DNA of 64,000 bases from Acidobacteriota bacterium (GTDB taxonomy: Bacteria > Acidobacteriota > Blastocatellia > UBA7656), in NCBI GenBank assembly GCA_040754075.1, contig JBFMDH010000005.1:124001-188000 (forward strand). The letters run 5' to 3'. Under the pieces are notes generated by a model. The model was not told the DNA's origin. It did no database searches and saw nothing but the letters and a program-made list of their open reading frames with translations. This document shows positions 26,406-34,858 of the stretch, piece after piece. A program made the translations under genes and the position numbers. Each line of letters starts with the position of its first letter. Position 1 is the first letter of the stretch.

Positions 26406-27617
26406 TAGACCTCATGAAAAAGAATTTCTGAGAATCACTTGAAAGTAAGGATGCAATCGGGGTATCTCCATAGTTTCACTTTATCCAAAAACCAAAGGAG
26501 ATTCCCCGATGTTACCCTTTCGTCTTACCATATCTACGCCGCTTTGCAAAGAGATGGAGCAGGCTTTGCAGTCCGCTCAACGCCGTGGCGACCTTCGCCT
26601 CGTCAAACGCCTACTCGCCATCTTCGCTCTACGCGATTCCCATTCTCCCGAACACCTCGCCGACTTACTCAAAGTTTCCGTCGCTGCCGTCCTTGATTGG
26701 GCCAAGAACTTTCTCTGCTACAACCTCAAGGGCTTGCAAGAGAAAAAAGCTCCCGGGCGACCTGCAAAACTGACGAAATCCCAAAAGCGTCAACTCGCCG
26801 CCTTGATTGATTCAGGACCAAGCGCCTGCGGCTTCTCGGCGGCTTGTTGGCGTTCACCGATGATTCAACATCTGATTCACCAAACCTTTGGCGTCTTTTA
26901 CTCGGTCTTCTACATCGCGCAGTTGCTCAAAAGTCTCGGCTTCTCCTATCAAAAAGCCAAATTTGTCGCCCACCACCTCGACCAGGACAAGCGCCAACTC
27001 TGGCAACAAAAGACCTTACAGGAGGCTATCGAACTGGCGCGCCAACAAAATGCTTATCTGTTGTTTGGCGATGAAGCGAGCTTTCCACAATGGGGGACGC
27101 TCTCCTACACTTGGTCACGACGCGGGCAACAACCCGAAGTCAAAACCTCTGGCAAAAGAAAAGCCTACAAAGTCTTCGGCTTGATTGACTATTTCACCGG
27201 CAAGTTGTTTTCTCAAGCGACCCAAGAGCGTCTGACCTCGGCAAGTTATGAAGCCTTTCTGACGCAGGTACTGGCACAAAGCAACCGCCCAATCGTCTTG
27301 ATTCAAGATGGGGCGCGCTATCACACCTCAAAGGCGATGCAAGCATTCTTTGGCAAACACGCCGACCGCTTAACGGTCTTTCAACTACCGAGTTACTCGC
27401 CAGACTTCAACCCCATTGAAAAGCTGTGGAAAAAAATCAAAGAGCAAGAAACCCACCTACATTACTTTGCGACCTTTGAGTCGTTAAAAGAAAAGGTCGA
27501 ACAAGCATTGGTAAAATTTGCCAATGCCCCCAAAGAGATTTTGGCCTTATTCGGCTTTGCCGCCTAAGGCTTTAGCTTTACAATCCTATTTCTCAAAAAA
27601 CATTTTCTTAAAAGCTA
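26406..27617 (+). mobile_element. IS630 family insertion sequence, intact
   Basis: A 1212-bp element flanked by TA at 26404-26405 and 27618-27619, the duplication expected for IS630. Its ends are imperfect inverted repeats: the first 29 bases (TAGACCTCATGAAAA...) match the reverse complement of the last 29 at about 20 positions, including GAAAA and TGAGAA blocks. One full-length transposase fills the element. The intact gene suggests recent arrival or activity. Confidence 0.85.
26509..27567 (+). CDS. IS630 family transposase
   Basis: 352 residues, apparently complete. An N-terminal helix-turn-helix lies in residues about 40-90. The DDE catalytic triad is visible: GDEASF near residue 187 (first Asp), LIQDGARYH near 266 (second Asp) and PDFNPIEKLWKKIK near 304 (Glu). 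The fold is that of the IS630/Tc1/mariner superfamily, which cuts and pastes at TA. The start follows AAAGGAGA with good spacing. No frameshift is seen, unlike many IS630 copies that need one. Confidence 0.93.
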   Translation: MLPFRLTISTPLCKEMEQALQSAQRRGDLRLVKRLLAIFALRDSHSPEHLADLLKVSVAAVLDWAKNFLCYNLKGLQEKKAPGRPAKLTKSQKRQLAALIDSGPSACGFSAACWRSPMIQHLIHQTFGVFYSVFYIAQLLKSLGFSYQKAKFVAHHLDQDKRQLWQQKTLQEAIELARQQNAYLLFGDEASFPQWGTLSYTWSRRGQQPEVKTSGKRKAYKVFGLIDYFTGKLFSQATQERLTSASYEAFLTQVLAQSNRPIVLIQDGARYHTSKAMQAFFGKHADRLTVFQLPSYSPDFNPIEKLWKKIKEQETHLHYFATFESLKEKVEQALVKFANAPKEILALFGFAA

Positions 27618-27820
27618 TAGTTCAAGGAGCCGTGGCGGTGATGGCGGCTTTCGCCAGTGCCGCCTTTCAGCGCAAGCGCAGCCCCGGCGGCAGCCGTTCC
27701 AATTGCGGCATGGCGAACAAACTTCCGCCGAGAGAGTCTTGGCTTTCTCTTGCTGTTGTGTGATTCCATCATTTCGTCATCGTCCTTGATGACTATTTGC
27801 TCATCATGATAAGTTGACAT
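27608..27820 (-). CDS. 70-residue Tat-signal protein, stop codon altered by IS630
   Basis: Start ATG at 27820 with GGAGA 10 bases upstream. The N-terminus is acidic (HDEQIVIKDDDEMME), then comes a twin-arginine motif SRRKFVRHAAIG at residues 30-41 and a hydrophobic run TAAAGAALAL. Only about 20 polar residues follow, ending in ESRHHRHGSLN. The last three residues (YSF) and the stop come from the IS630 end; without the element the frame would read SLN then TAG. It is therefore a naturally short protein, not a truncation. It may be an exported His-rich peptide or an uncleaved membrane-tail protein. No family is recognised. Confidence 0.55.
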   Translation of the reverse strand: MSTYHDEQIVIKDDDEMMESHNSKRKPRLSRRKFVRHAAIGTAAAGAALALKGGTGESRHHRHGSLNYSF

Positions 27821-28289
27821 TGAGACAAATCTCCTTTCTTCTGCCTCTCCCGAGGTGGGACAGGGGAAGTTCAAGGGCAGGTGTTCGAGCATCTGCCCTC
27901 TACTGTTTCATAATTACCCGGAAAGTCCGAGTTGTGGATATTGTTGATGGTGTGGAGTTCTGGTCCCCTTCTATAACTCCTTGCTCGTCCTGGCTGCTAT
28001 TCGCTAGATTCCCATCTCTGTACGCTAGCAACAGTATTGGAAATAAATAGCATGACCACGCCACGGGTGATTACTCCAGGTTTTTTGAGTGCTTTTTTAG
28101 TTGTATTGATTCTCAAACCCCAAAGTAACTTATGTTGTAGACCATATATTAGGGGGGGGGGGGAATGTCAAGAGAGCGGGTTAATATTTTTTTACCTTTT
28201 CAAGAGCATACTGAGAAATCAGAGGAAAGGCAGTGGAAATGGGTAAATTGTCATTACTATAACCAAATAATCTTATTCCTCTAACCTCT
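27821..28289. other. intergenic, with hairpin and 12-G homopolymer
   Basis: About 470 bases without a supported gene. AGGGCAGGTG at 27874-27883 pairs with CATCTGCCCT at 27890-27899 and could be an attenuator or a terminator of a lost gene. A run of 12 G lies at 28152-28163. The region is next to an insertion sequence and a gene fragment and looks decayed. Confidence 0.5.
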
Positions 28290-28571
28290 TCAATGAGCAG
28301 TGGAATCTACTCGAATCGAGGTTATCACCTCCGTCTCTGCGCAGTCGCAAACAAACCAAGTGCCCGAAGAACCGTGCGAAGTTAATTTCTCAACCCGCTG
28401 TAAAACTTTTTTAACACGCGGCAACTCCGCATCGCGTTTGAATTTGTGCAACCTGAGTCCCGCATTCAATCCCGTTTGAATGATGTCAGCAAACGAAAAC
28501 TGCGGCATCGCTCCAAGTTTTCCTTGAACGAATGCCGCAGCCAATTTCGTGTAGTAGCGGTCTTCCTGCAT
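28290..28571 (-). pseudogene. truncated methyltransferase-like gene
   Basis: A 93-residue frame whose first 60 residues look protein-like: MQEDRYYTKLAAAFVQGK, then GLNAGLRLHKFKRDAELPRVKKVLQ. From memory this is the N-terminal signature of a SAM-dependent methyltransferase family of soil bacteria in which a DIGSGRG loop should follow shortly. Here the sequence after VEKLTSHGSSG loses that pattern and stops. The catalytic domain is missing, so this is probably the remnant of a deletion. The identification of the family is tentative. Confidence 0.4.
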
Positions 28572-28600
28572 GGTAATTTCAACAAAGAGCTAGACCAATC

Positions 28601-28641
28601 ATTTTGCTTTCGCAAAATTCGGGCAGGTACAAAACCTGCCC
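28601..28641. repeat. two tandem hairpins downstream of sat
   Basis: ATTTTGC 28601-28607 pairs with GCAAAAT 28612-28618, and GGGCAGGT 28621-28628 pairs with ACCTGCCC 28634-28641. On the minus strand the first hairpin has a GAAA tetraloop. They lie 28 bases past the stop of sat and could end its transcript or be a dispersed repeat; there is no T run. Confidence 0.5.
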
Positions 28642-28668
28642 TTACAATTTCACGCTAATCATCACGCT

Positions 28669-29820
28669 TCACTTCTTCATTGATTCAATCAAGATGGCGG
28701 CGACTTCGGGACGCGAAAATTCTTTCGGCGGCATTTCGCCTTGTGAGAGCGTCTCGCGCACTTTCGTACCCGAAAGCGCGACGTGCTGGCTTGAATCATG
28801 CGGGCAGGTCTTGTTCGATGCCATGCCTTCACACACCCGGCAGAAAAAGGTGTGGTCAAAAAACATCGGTGTGATACCTAAAGCTTCGGCGTCGAATTCA
28901 TTAAAAATATAGTGCGCGTCATAAGTGCCGTAATAATTGCCCACACCCGCGTGGTCGCGCCCGACGATGAAATGCGTGCAGCCATAATTTTTTCTGATAA
29001 TCGCGTGAAACACCGCTTCGCGTGGTCCCGCATAACGCATCGCCGCAGGATTGACAGATAACATCGTGCGGGTTTTCGGAAAATAATTCTGCAACATCGC
29101 TTCGTAACAATTCATGCGCACGTCCGCAGGAATGTCATCGGATTTGGTTTCGCCGACAATCGGATGCAACAGGAGTCCATCGACCACTTCGAGCGCGCAT
29201 TTAATGATGTATTCGTGGGCGCGATGAATCGGGTTGCGGGTTTGAAAAGCGACGACGCGATGCCAGCCTTTTTTGGTAAACGCTTCGCGGGTCTCGGCAG
29301 GATCGAGGCGATAGGCGGGGAAACTCACATTGCGCGGGCGGTTCAGCAAACTGATTTTTCCGCCAAGCAGCCAGTCGCCCTGCGCGTAAAGCGCCGCCAC
29401 GCCGGGATGCGCGGTTTCAGTTGTGAGATAGACGCGCTCGGCTTCGCGCTGTTTGTCGTAGCGGTATTTTTGTTCGAGGTGCAATACGCCAAGCAGATGG
29501 TCATCACTGTAGAGCGCCAGGTCTTCGCCTTCTTTTATTTTATTTGCGAAATCATCATCGGTTGAAAGCGTCACGGGAAGGGTCCACGGCAATCCCGATG
29601 CCAGATGTTTATTGCCGCGAACCGCGCTGTAATCGTCTTCGCACATAAACCCTTCGAGCGGCGAAAACGCGCCATTGGCAATCATTTCGAGGTCAGAAAC
29701 TTCGCGGGGTTTTAAATTGATTTTCGGCATCGCGGGGGTGCGCTCCAGAAGGGTTTCGCGGGCAATGCCTGTGAGTTCGCGATTGATTAAACGTCCGCCG
29801 TGCGCCGGTATGGTTTCCAT
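28669..29820 (-). CDS. sat: sulfate adenylyltransferase (ATP sulfurylase)
   Basis: 383 residues. The homo-oligomeric ATP sulfurylase signature is clear: FQTRNPIHRAHEYI near residue 195 (Q-x-R-N-P-x-H-x-x-H, ATP and sulfate binding), GRDHAGVGNYYG near 290 and AxxPxxx-type LSGTKVRETL near 350. It makes adenosine 5'-phosphosulfate and pyrophosphate from ATP and sulfate in the cytoplasm. Cysteines in FFCRVCEGMASNKTCPH suggest a small zinc site seen in some bacterial forms. No APS kinase or reductase is nearby, so assimilation and dissimilation cannot be told apart from this window; assimilation is more likely in this group. Confidence 0.94.
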   Translation of the reverse strand: METIPAHGGRLINRELTGIARETLLERTPAMPKINLKPREVSDLEMIANGAFSPLEGFMCEDDYSAVRGNKHLASGLPWTLPVTLSTDDDFANKIKEGEDLALYSDDHLLGVLHLEQKYRYDKQREAERVYLTTETAHPGVAALYAQGDWLLGGKISLLNRPRNVSFPAYRLDPAETREAFTKKGWHRVVAFQTRNPIHRAHEYIIKCALEVVDGLLLHPIVGETKSDDIPADVRMNCYEAMLQNYFPKTRTMLSVNPAAMRYAGPREAVFHAIIRKNYGCTHFIVGRDHAGVGNYYGTYDAHYIFNEFDAEALGITPMFFDHTFFCRVCEGMASNKTCPHDSSQHVALSGTKVRETLSQGEMPPKEFSRPEVAAILIESMKK

Positions 29821-29977
29821 GTCTTTTATGACTCCTTGTAAAAAATTTTAATAAAACAAATGTTGAGCCTTGTGTTAAAAAGCCTCAACACTGAGGATTG
29901 GTGAGCAGTTTACATTTTGTTCGATTGTGCAGGTGATTGAGTGATTGCCGGTTAATAAACATGGGTTGAATGCAATG

Positions 29978-30063
29978 TGGCGGAGGGGACAGGACTCGAA
30001 CCTGCAAGGGCTTGCGGCCCGGTGGTTTTCAAGACCACTTCCTTACCATTAGGATACCCCTCC
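29978..30063 (-). tRNA. tRNA-Ser (anticodon UGA)
   Basis: On the minus strand an 86-base cloverleaf can be drawn: acceptor GGAGGGG/CCCCTCC, D arm TCCT-AATGGTA-AGGA, anticodon arm GTGGT-CTTGAAA-ACCAC with anticodon TGA, a long variable arm GGGC-CGCAA-GCCC as in serine tRNAs, T arm with TTCGAGT loop, discriminator G, and an encoded CCA end. Confidence 0.95.
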
Positions 30064-30438
30064 GCAAAAAATCGACTTATCAAACAAAAGTGCAGTATAG
30101 GTAATGGGCAGGGCTTTTTCAAGGGTTGCGGAAATTATGCCTGTCGAGGCATTGCCAGTGCTGCGAAATGAATAGGCTTGACGCCGCCGGGGGTTGCCGC
30201 CTATTTTGTAAACATCCTCCCAATCGCCTTGACTCCACATTTATTCGAGACATAATTCATGCGAGTAAAATAATTGGCACACAGGATTATCTGCCCCTAT
30301 CAGATAATCTGTTCATGTTGAAAATTCGACGGATAATTTTTATTTAAAGATTTTCTGTTTAAACAACGTCGTTGAACAATCTCATCCCCGTATATTACTG
30401 AGCGTCTCCTTTGAGGCAGCGGGAAAAGGAGTAAAACA
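30064..30438. other. intergenic, upstream of the zinc ribbon gene
   Basis: About 375 bases without a supported gene. It contains a perfect 9-bp dyad (listed separately). TTGAAC and TATATT motifs near 30374-30398 are spaced by only 13 bases and are not a convincing promoter. No terminator is visible for the tRNA on this side because the tRNA reads away from it. Confidence 0.4.
30286..30310. promoter_or_regulatory. 9-bp perfect dyad, possible operator
   Basis: GATTATCTG at 30286-30294 and CAGATAATC at 30302-30310 form an exact inverted repeat with a 7-base spacer, so the half-sites are 16 bases apart centre to centre, about one and a half helical turns. It is 129 bases before the zinc ribbon gene. 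No regulator is identified. Confidence 0.35.
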
Positions 30439-30780
30439 GTGTACGAATACAACGACAAAAGACTGACCTGTCAGGATTGCGGTCAGGAGTTTACCTTTAC
30501 CGCAGGCGAGCAACAGTTTTTTGCAGACAAAGGATTAAAGAACGAACCGAAACGGTGCAAGGATTGCAAAGTCAAAAAGAACGAACGAATTTTGGCGGTG
30601 GCTCAAGCCTATGCTCATGCGCTTCCCAAAGAACGTGTCGAAGTCGCCGTCCGTTGCGCCTTGTGCGCGACGCCAACAACCGTTCCCTTTAATCCAAATC
30701 AAGGAAGACCGGTATATTGCCGCGATTGTTTTCTAAAGATGAAAGCCTCATCTACACGATTTAATTCGGAATTGGTTTAA
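30439..30780 (+). CDS. zinc ribbon protein with two CxxC-type modules
   Basis: 113 residues, GTG start at 30439 preceded by AAAAGGAG. Four CxxC motifs are present: CQDCGQEF near residue 11, CKDC near 40, CALC near 72 and CRDC near 93. The first half, FTFTAGEQQFFADKGLKNEPKRCKDC, is the zinc-ribbon family (zf-trcl type) common in Acidobacteria and Chloroflexi; the second half ends in VPFNPNQGRPVYCRDCF, another familiar module. These proteins are often highly expressed and their role is unknown; nucleic-acid binding is a guess. Confidence 0.85.
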   Translation: MYEYNDKRLTCQDCGQEFTFTAGEQQFFADKGLKNEPKRCKDCKVKKNERILAVAQAYAHALPKERVEVAVRCALCATPTTVPFNPNQGRPVYCRDCFLKMKASSTRFNSELV

Positions 30781-30869
30781 TCGGTTGACCGGCGGCAACC
30801 CTCTCTTCTCAGCAAAGATTCATAGCGATGGCGTTTTCACGCGGTGCAACAGGGTTGGTGTGTGTGACG

Positions 30870-31838
30870 CTAGTTGCCAATCTCGGCTAAGTAATCGCGA
30901 ACTTTTTTCATATCTTCCCAGGCTTCACGTTTTTTATCCGGCGACCGCAACAGGTAAGCAGGATGAAACGTCGGCATCACCTGATAGCCATTCCACTCTC
31001 TGAACTCGCCGCGCGCCCGACTGATGGCTTCTTTGGTTCTGAACAGACACTGAAATGCCGGTGAACCGAGCGCCACAATGACTTTCGGATTGATGAGTTT
31101 AATCTGTCGGAAAAGAAATCCTTCGCAGGCATCGGTTTCATCTTTTTCCGGCGCGCGGTTTTGCGGGGGACGACATTTGACCACGTTTGCGATGAATACG
31201 TCTTCGCGTTTTTTGCCGATGGCGGCGATGATTTTATCGAGCAATTGCCCGGCGCGTCCGACAAACGGGCGACCGGTGGCGTCTTCATCCGCGCCCGGCC
31301 CTTCACCGATAAACATCAACCGCGCCTGCGGATTGCCTTCACCGAAAACGATGTGTTTGCGATGCTCGTGCAATTTGCACCGTGTGCAATCGCCGATGTC
31401 GGCGCGAATGTCTTCAAGAAATTTATCCGCAGGGAGTGTTGAAAGAATCGGCAGCCCGCTTGATTTCGCCGGCTTGCCGGCATCCGAAACCAGGTCTGCG
31501 AATAATCCGACCGGTGGCAAAACTTCCGGCGGGGGGGCTGCGATTTTTTGAACCGCAGCAATGTCAATCTTCGATGGTTCACTTGCAAGACTTTCAGGTT
31601 TTGCAGGCGACCTGGCGATTTCAGGCGCAGCAACCATTTCGGTGGTTGGTTCGTCATGCGTTTCCACAGGCGTTGAGCTAACGATTTCGCGTGGCGCAAT
31701 CTGTTTGAGCATCTGCAAAAATTGTTCATCACGCAACGCGCCGCCGATATCGGTGATGCCGAGTTCAGCGTAAAATTCCAGTTGCGCTTTCAGTTGCAAA
31801 CTAATGTCTATCAAGGTCTGATTGCTCTCTTCCGCCAT
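30870..31838 (-). CDS. family 4 (iron-sulfur) uracil-DNA glycosylase
   Basis: 322 residues. The first 140 residues are a poorly conserved, Pro/Ala-rich extension. The rest is a type 4 [13 protein letters not shown] near residue 155 gives two cluster cysteines, [20 protein letters not shown] near 177 the catalytic loop, [20 protein letters not shown] near 220-240 the other two cysteines, and [11 protein letters not shown] near 295 the HPxxxLR motif. It removes uracil from DNA formed by cytosine deamination. It has a [4Fe-4S] cluster. The long N-terminal extension is unusual in length and may bind a partner such as a polymerase clamp. Confidence 0.9.
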   Translation of the reverse strand: MAEESNQTLIDISLQLKAQLEFYAELGITDIGGALRDEQFLQMLKQIAPREIVSSTPVETHDEPTTEMVAAPEIARSPAKPESLASEPSKIDIAAVQKIAAPPPEVLPPVGLFADLVSDAGKPAKSSGLPILSTLPADKFLEDIRADIGDCTRCKLHEHRKHIVFGEGNPQARLMFIGEGPGADEDATGRPFVGRAGQLLDKIIAAIGKKREDVFIANVVKCRPPQNRAPEKDETDACEGFLFRQIKLINPKVIVALGSPAFQCLFRTKEAISRARGEFREWNGYQVMPTFHPAYLLRSPDKKREAWEDMKKVRDYLAEIGN

Positions 31839-31974
31839 AAGTGTGCATTCTCTATTAGTGAATGAAGGCGGTCAAGCATTGACCGTTGATTTAAGTTTTG
31901 AGGATGCACACAAGCCGCTGTCTGTGTGCGCATGGCATTTTGCGTTCACTGACCTGAGCCGTTATAAATAAATT

Positions 31975-33252
31975 GTGAATGACCAACTGCCGCAATCGAG
32001 CCGGGTGAAATTAGCCATTCGCGCCCTTCGGCATCGCAACTATCAACTCTACTATTTCGGCATGCTGGTCTCTTTCGTGGGCACCTGGATGCAATCGGTG
32101 GCGCAAAGCTGGCTGGTATACCGCTTGACCGATTCCGAACTCTTACTCGGACTGGTGGGGTTTGCCGGACAAATTCCGATTTTTTTATTTACCCCGATTG
32201 GCGGCGTGATTGCCGACCGCTACTCGCGTCAACGCATTATTTCCATCACCCAGACGCTTGCGATGTTGCAAGCCTTCGCGCTTGCCATTCTCACCCTCAC
32301 GCATCACATCAATGTTGAGTTGGTTATCGCCCTGGCGTTTCTGCTCGGTTGCATCAATGCTTTTGATTTACCCACCCGGCAATCGCTGTTATCGGAACTC
32401 GTCGAACGCGAAGATTTGATGAACGCGATTGCCCTGAATTCATCGATGGTCAACGGGTCGCGCATAGTCGGTCCGGCAGTTGCAGGCATCCTGGTCGCGT
32501 GGCTTGGTGAAGGCTGGTGTTTTTTAATCAATGCCCTGAGCTATATTGCCGCGATTGCCGCTTTTTTTGCCATGCGCATTACCCGCAAGCGTGAGCCGCA
32601 TACATCTACCTCGGCAGTTTCGGCTCTTAAAGAAGGTTTCGATTTTGTGCGACGAACTGCACCGATTCGCGCTCTGTTGCTGCTTGTCGCTTTAGTGAGT
32701 ATTTGCGGATTGTCTTACATCACCTTGATGCCGATTTTTGCCGACAAAATTTTAAACGGCGGCCCGAAAGCTTTGGGAATCATGTTGAGCGCCGCCGGCA
32801 TCGGTTCGCTGGCAGCGGCGCTCACACTTGCCTCGCGAAAAGAAGCGCGCGGGCTTGGTCGCGTGGTTGCCGTTAGCGTCGTGTTGTTCGGTGTGCTGAT
32901 GGTGATATTTGCCATGTCGCGCAATTTGCTCTTGTCCTGCGCGTTGCTTGTGCCGATGGGGTACACCGTGATGTTGCAGCTATCGGGGTCAAACACGCTG
33001 TTACAGACCATGGTTGACGACCGGCTGCGCGGCAGGGTGATGAGTTTCTTTTCGATGAGTCTGATGGGCATGTCGCCGTTTGGAAGTTTACTGGCAGGCG
33101 CAGTCGCCAATAAAATCGGGGCGGCATTTACGCTCGCCTTGGGCGGCGCAATCTGTGTTATCGGAGCAATCATTTTCGGTTTGCGCTTGCCGAGCCTCAA
33201 ACGCGCCGCGGCATCATTGATGCCACCGCCGCAAACCACCGCAAGCCGATAA
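31975..33252 (+). CDS. MFS transporter, EntS-like exporter family
   Basis: 425 residues with about 12 hydrophobic segments. It begins with a typical HRNYQLYYFGMLVSFVGTWMQ and LVYRLTDSELLLGLVGFAGQIP, and the loop motif GGVIADRYSRQRII follows, the hallmark of MFS drug and siderophore exporters of the EntS type. GTG at 31975 is chosen because the frame is conserved from there, though the ribosome binding site is poor. The substrate is not predictable. Its neighbours are unrelated. Confidence 0.87.
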   Translation: MNDQLPQSSRVKLAIRALRHRNYQLYYFGMLVSFVGTWMQSVAQSWLVYRLTDSELLLGLVGFAGQIPIFLFTPIGGVIADRYSRQRIISITQTLAMLQAFALAILTLTHHINVELVIALAFLLGCINAFDLPTRQSLLSELVEREDLMNAIALNSSMVNGSRIVGPAVAGILVAWLGEGWCFLINALSYIAAIAAFFAMRITRKREPHTSTSAVSALKEGFDFVRRTAPIRALLLLVALVSICGLSYITLMPIFADKILNGGPKALGIMLSAAGIGSLAAALTLASRKEARGLGRVVAVSVVLFGVLMVIFAMSRNLLLSCALLVPMGYTVMLQLSGSNTLLQTMVDDRLRGRVMSFFSMSLMGMSPFGSLLAGAVANKIGAAFTLALGGAICVIGAIIFGLRLPSLKRAAASLMPPPQTTASR

Positions 33253-33403
33253 AAACTTGATACGCGCCAGGCAAACCCTAATGATTTTTCGGCAGTTGTT
33301 TTGTCTCCTTCGGTTTACCTCACCACGTTGTTGTGCTACTTTTGCGGCTAAGCAAAAGGCGTTTCGCTTTTGAAACCTGCACACGCGCTTTTCGGAGGTG
33401 CTT

Positions 33404-34612
33404 ATGCGTTTGAAAAATTCCGCCCGTTACTTTCCGGCAATCGCTTTGCTGTTATCGCTATTTGCCGTACCCCTGCAAGCGCAAGCGCCGCCTTCGATTC
33501 AATTCTTTATGCCTGACGGTTCGCTGCCGCCGCGTGAAGTCCGCTTTACCATGACCAGTGATGACGGATTGGTGCAGACCTATTTCAGCGATTCAAAGGG
33601 GCGTTTTTTAATCACTCGCAAAGAAGGTCTCAAACCGGATTCGGCATATACCGTCACCGTCATCGGCGATGGACGGACATTTGGTAACACCACAACTTCA
33701 TTCAAACATTATGGGGTTTATTATGTGACGATTTTTCTGAATCCCGTTGAAGAGACCAAGACCCGACCGGCTGGCGTGGTTGATGTCTCGGAACTCGATG
33801 AAAAGGCATCTACTGAGGCGCGCGCGGCTTATGATAGTGCCAATCAAGCATTATCTGAAGGTCGCTTGAACGATGCTGTCGAACGTTTTCATCATGCCAT
33901 CACGCTTTATCCGAATTATTTTCGCGCTCTGAACGATCTGGGCGTCTTGCTCATTCGTTTGCGCCGTTATGATGAAGCAGTCACCATCTTTGAACACGCC
34001 ATCGAGATTGCCCCACAGGTTTACTATCCGCGATTGAATTTAGCGGTCATCAAAACCCGCCAGGGAAACTATCAAGACGCTATCAATATGCTGGAAAAGT
34101 TACATAAAGAGTATCCGACTTTTACCCAGATTCGCATTGCGCTGGCTGATGCCTTGATTGCCGATAATCGTTTAAAAGATGCCGAAGGGCATTTGCGAAC
34201 TGCGCTTGAAGATAAAAAATTAATCGCCGATAAACGCGGCAATGTGTTGTACCTGCTCGGACTGGTGCATAACAAACAGGGACGATACGCGGAAGCCGCA
34301 AAAACTCTTGAACAGGCAGTCAAGGTTTTGCCGACCGCGCCGCGCGCCCATTTGCAATTTGGCGCAGCCCTGTTGCTTTTGAATAAACTCGATGATGCCG
34401 AACGCGAGTTGAAAGCGGCTTATGAGTTGGGCGGGGTGAGCCTCGGCGGCGCGCAATTTCTGCTCGGTCAGCTCTATTTCACGCAAAAGAAATATGAATT
34501 GGCAAAGCAGGCTTTTGAACGCTATTTGACCGATGTGCCGGATGCGCCCAATAAAATCGAAGTCGCCAAAGTCATTGACCAGATCAAAGCCGCCAAGCCG
34601 CCCGATAAGTAA
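33404..34612 (+). CDS. secreted TPR protein with N-terminal beta domain
   Basis: 402 residues from the ATG at 33404, which has CGGAGG directly upstream; the earlier in-frame GTG overlaps that site. A signal peptide ends at AQA near residue 28. Residues about 30-125 are a carboxypeptidase-regulatory-like beta domain (PDGSLPPREVRFTMTSDDG). Residues about 140-395 hold seven or so tetratricopeptide repeats (ALNDLGVLLIRLRRYDEAV, LYLLGLVHNKQGRYAEAA). It would be a periplasmic or outer-membrane scaffold. The gene lies alone between the MFS and kor genes. Confidence 0.83.
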   Translation: MRLKNSARYFPAIALLLSLFAVPLQAQAPPSIQFFMPDGSLPPREVRFTMTSDDGLVQTYFSDSKGRFLITRKEGLKPDSAYTVTVIGDGRTFGNTTTSFKHYGVYYVTIFLNPVEETKTRPAGVVDVSELDEKASTEARAAYDSANQALSEGRLNDAVERFHHAITLYPNYFRALNDLGVLLIRLRRYDEAVTIFEHAIEIAPQVYYPRLNLAVIKTRQGNYQDAINMLEKLHKEYPTFTQIRIALADALIADNRLKDAEGHLRTALEDKKLIADKRGNVLYLLGLVHNKQGRYAEAAKTLEQAVKVLPTAPRAHLQFGAALLLLNKLDDAERELKAAYELGGVSLGGAQFLLGQLYFTQKKYELAKQAFERYLTDVPDAPNKIEVAKVIDQIKAAKPPDK

Positions 34613-34858
34613 AAAGGCAAAAACAGCTATACGGTTTGCCAGTTTGCCGGAAATCGTTTAATGAAAATGTGGGCATTTGGTCGGCGTTTCCAAATCGCTC
34701 ATTTCGTCGCTTGCGCCAAGCTTTACGCTGCCCCTGCTTTTCTGTAAAATCTTTCATTTGGAAATAGAGCATATTGGCGAGAATCTCATGACCTGTTCTC
34801 TAACCAGTGGCTTGCATTCCTTATTCTATAAATCCATTACATTCAGGATAGGCAATAT

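Noticed and set aside
27518-27763. Plus-strand frame across the right end of the IS element
   Set aside because: It is antisense to the Tat-signal gene, overlaps the transposase end and has no protein-like features.
28152-28163. G tract as a phase-variable switch
   Set aside because: No intact reading frame or clear promoter is affected by its length.
30284-30440. Possible attenuator for the zinc ribbon gene
   Set aside because: The dyad is perfect but short, is far from the start and has no T run, so only a possible operator was listed.
34687-34764. 9-bp inverted repeat upstream of korA as an operator
   Set aside because: The arms are 60 bases apart and AT-rich, so chance is a likely explanation.
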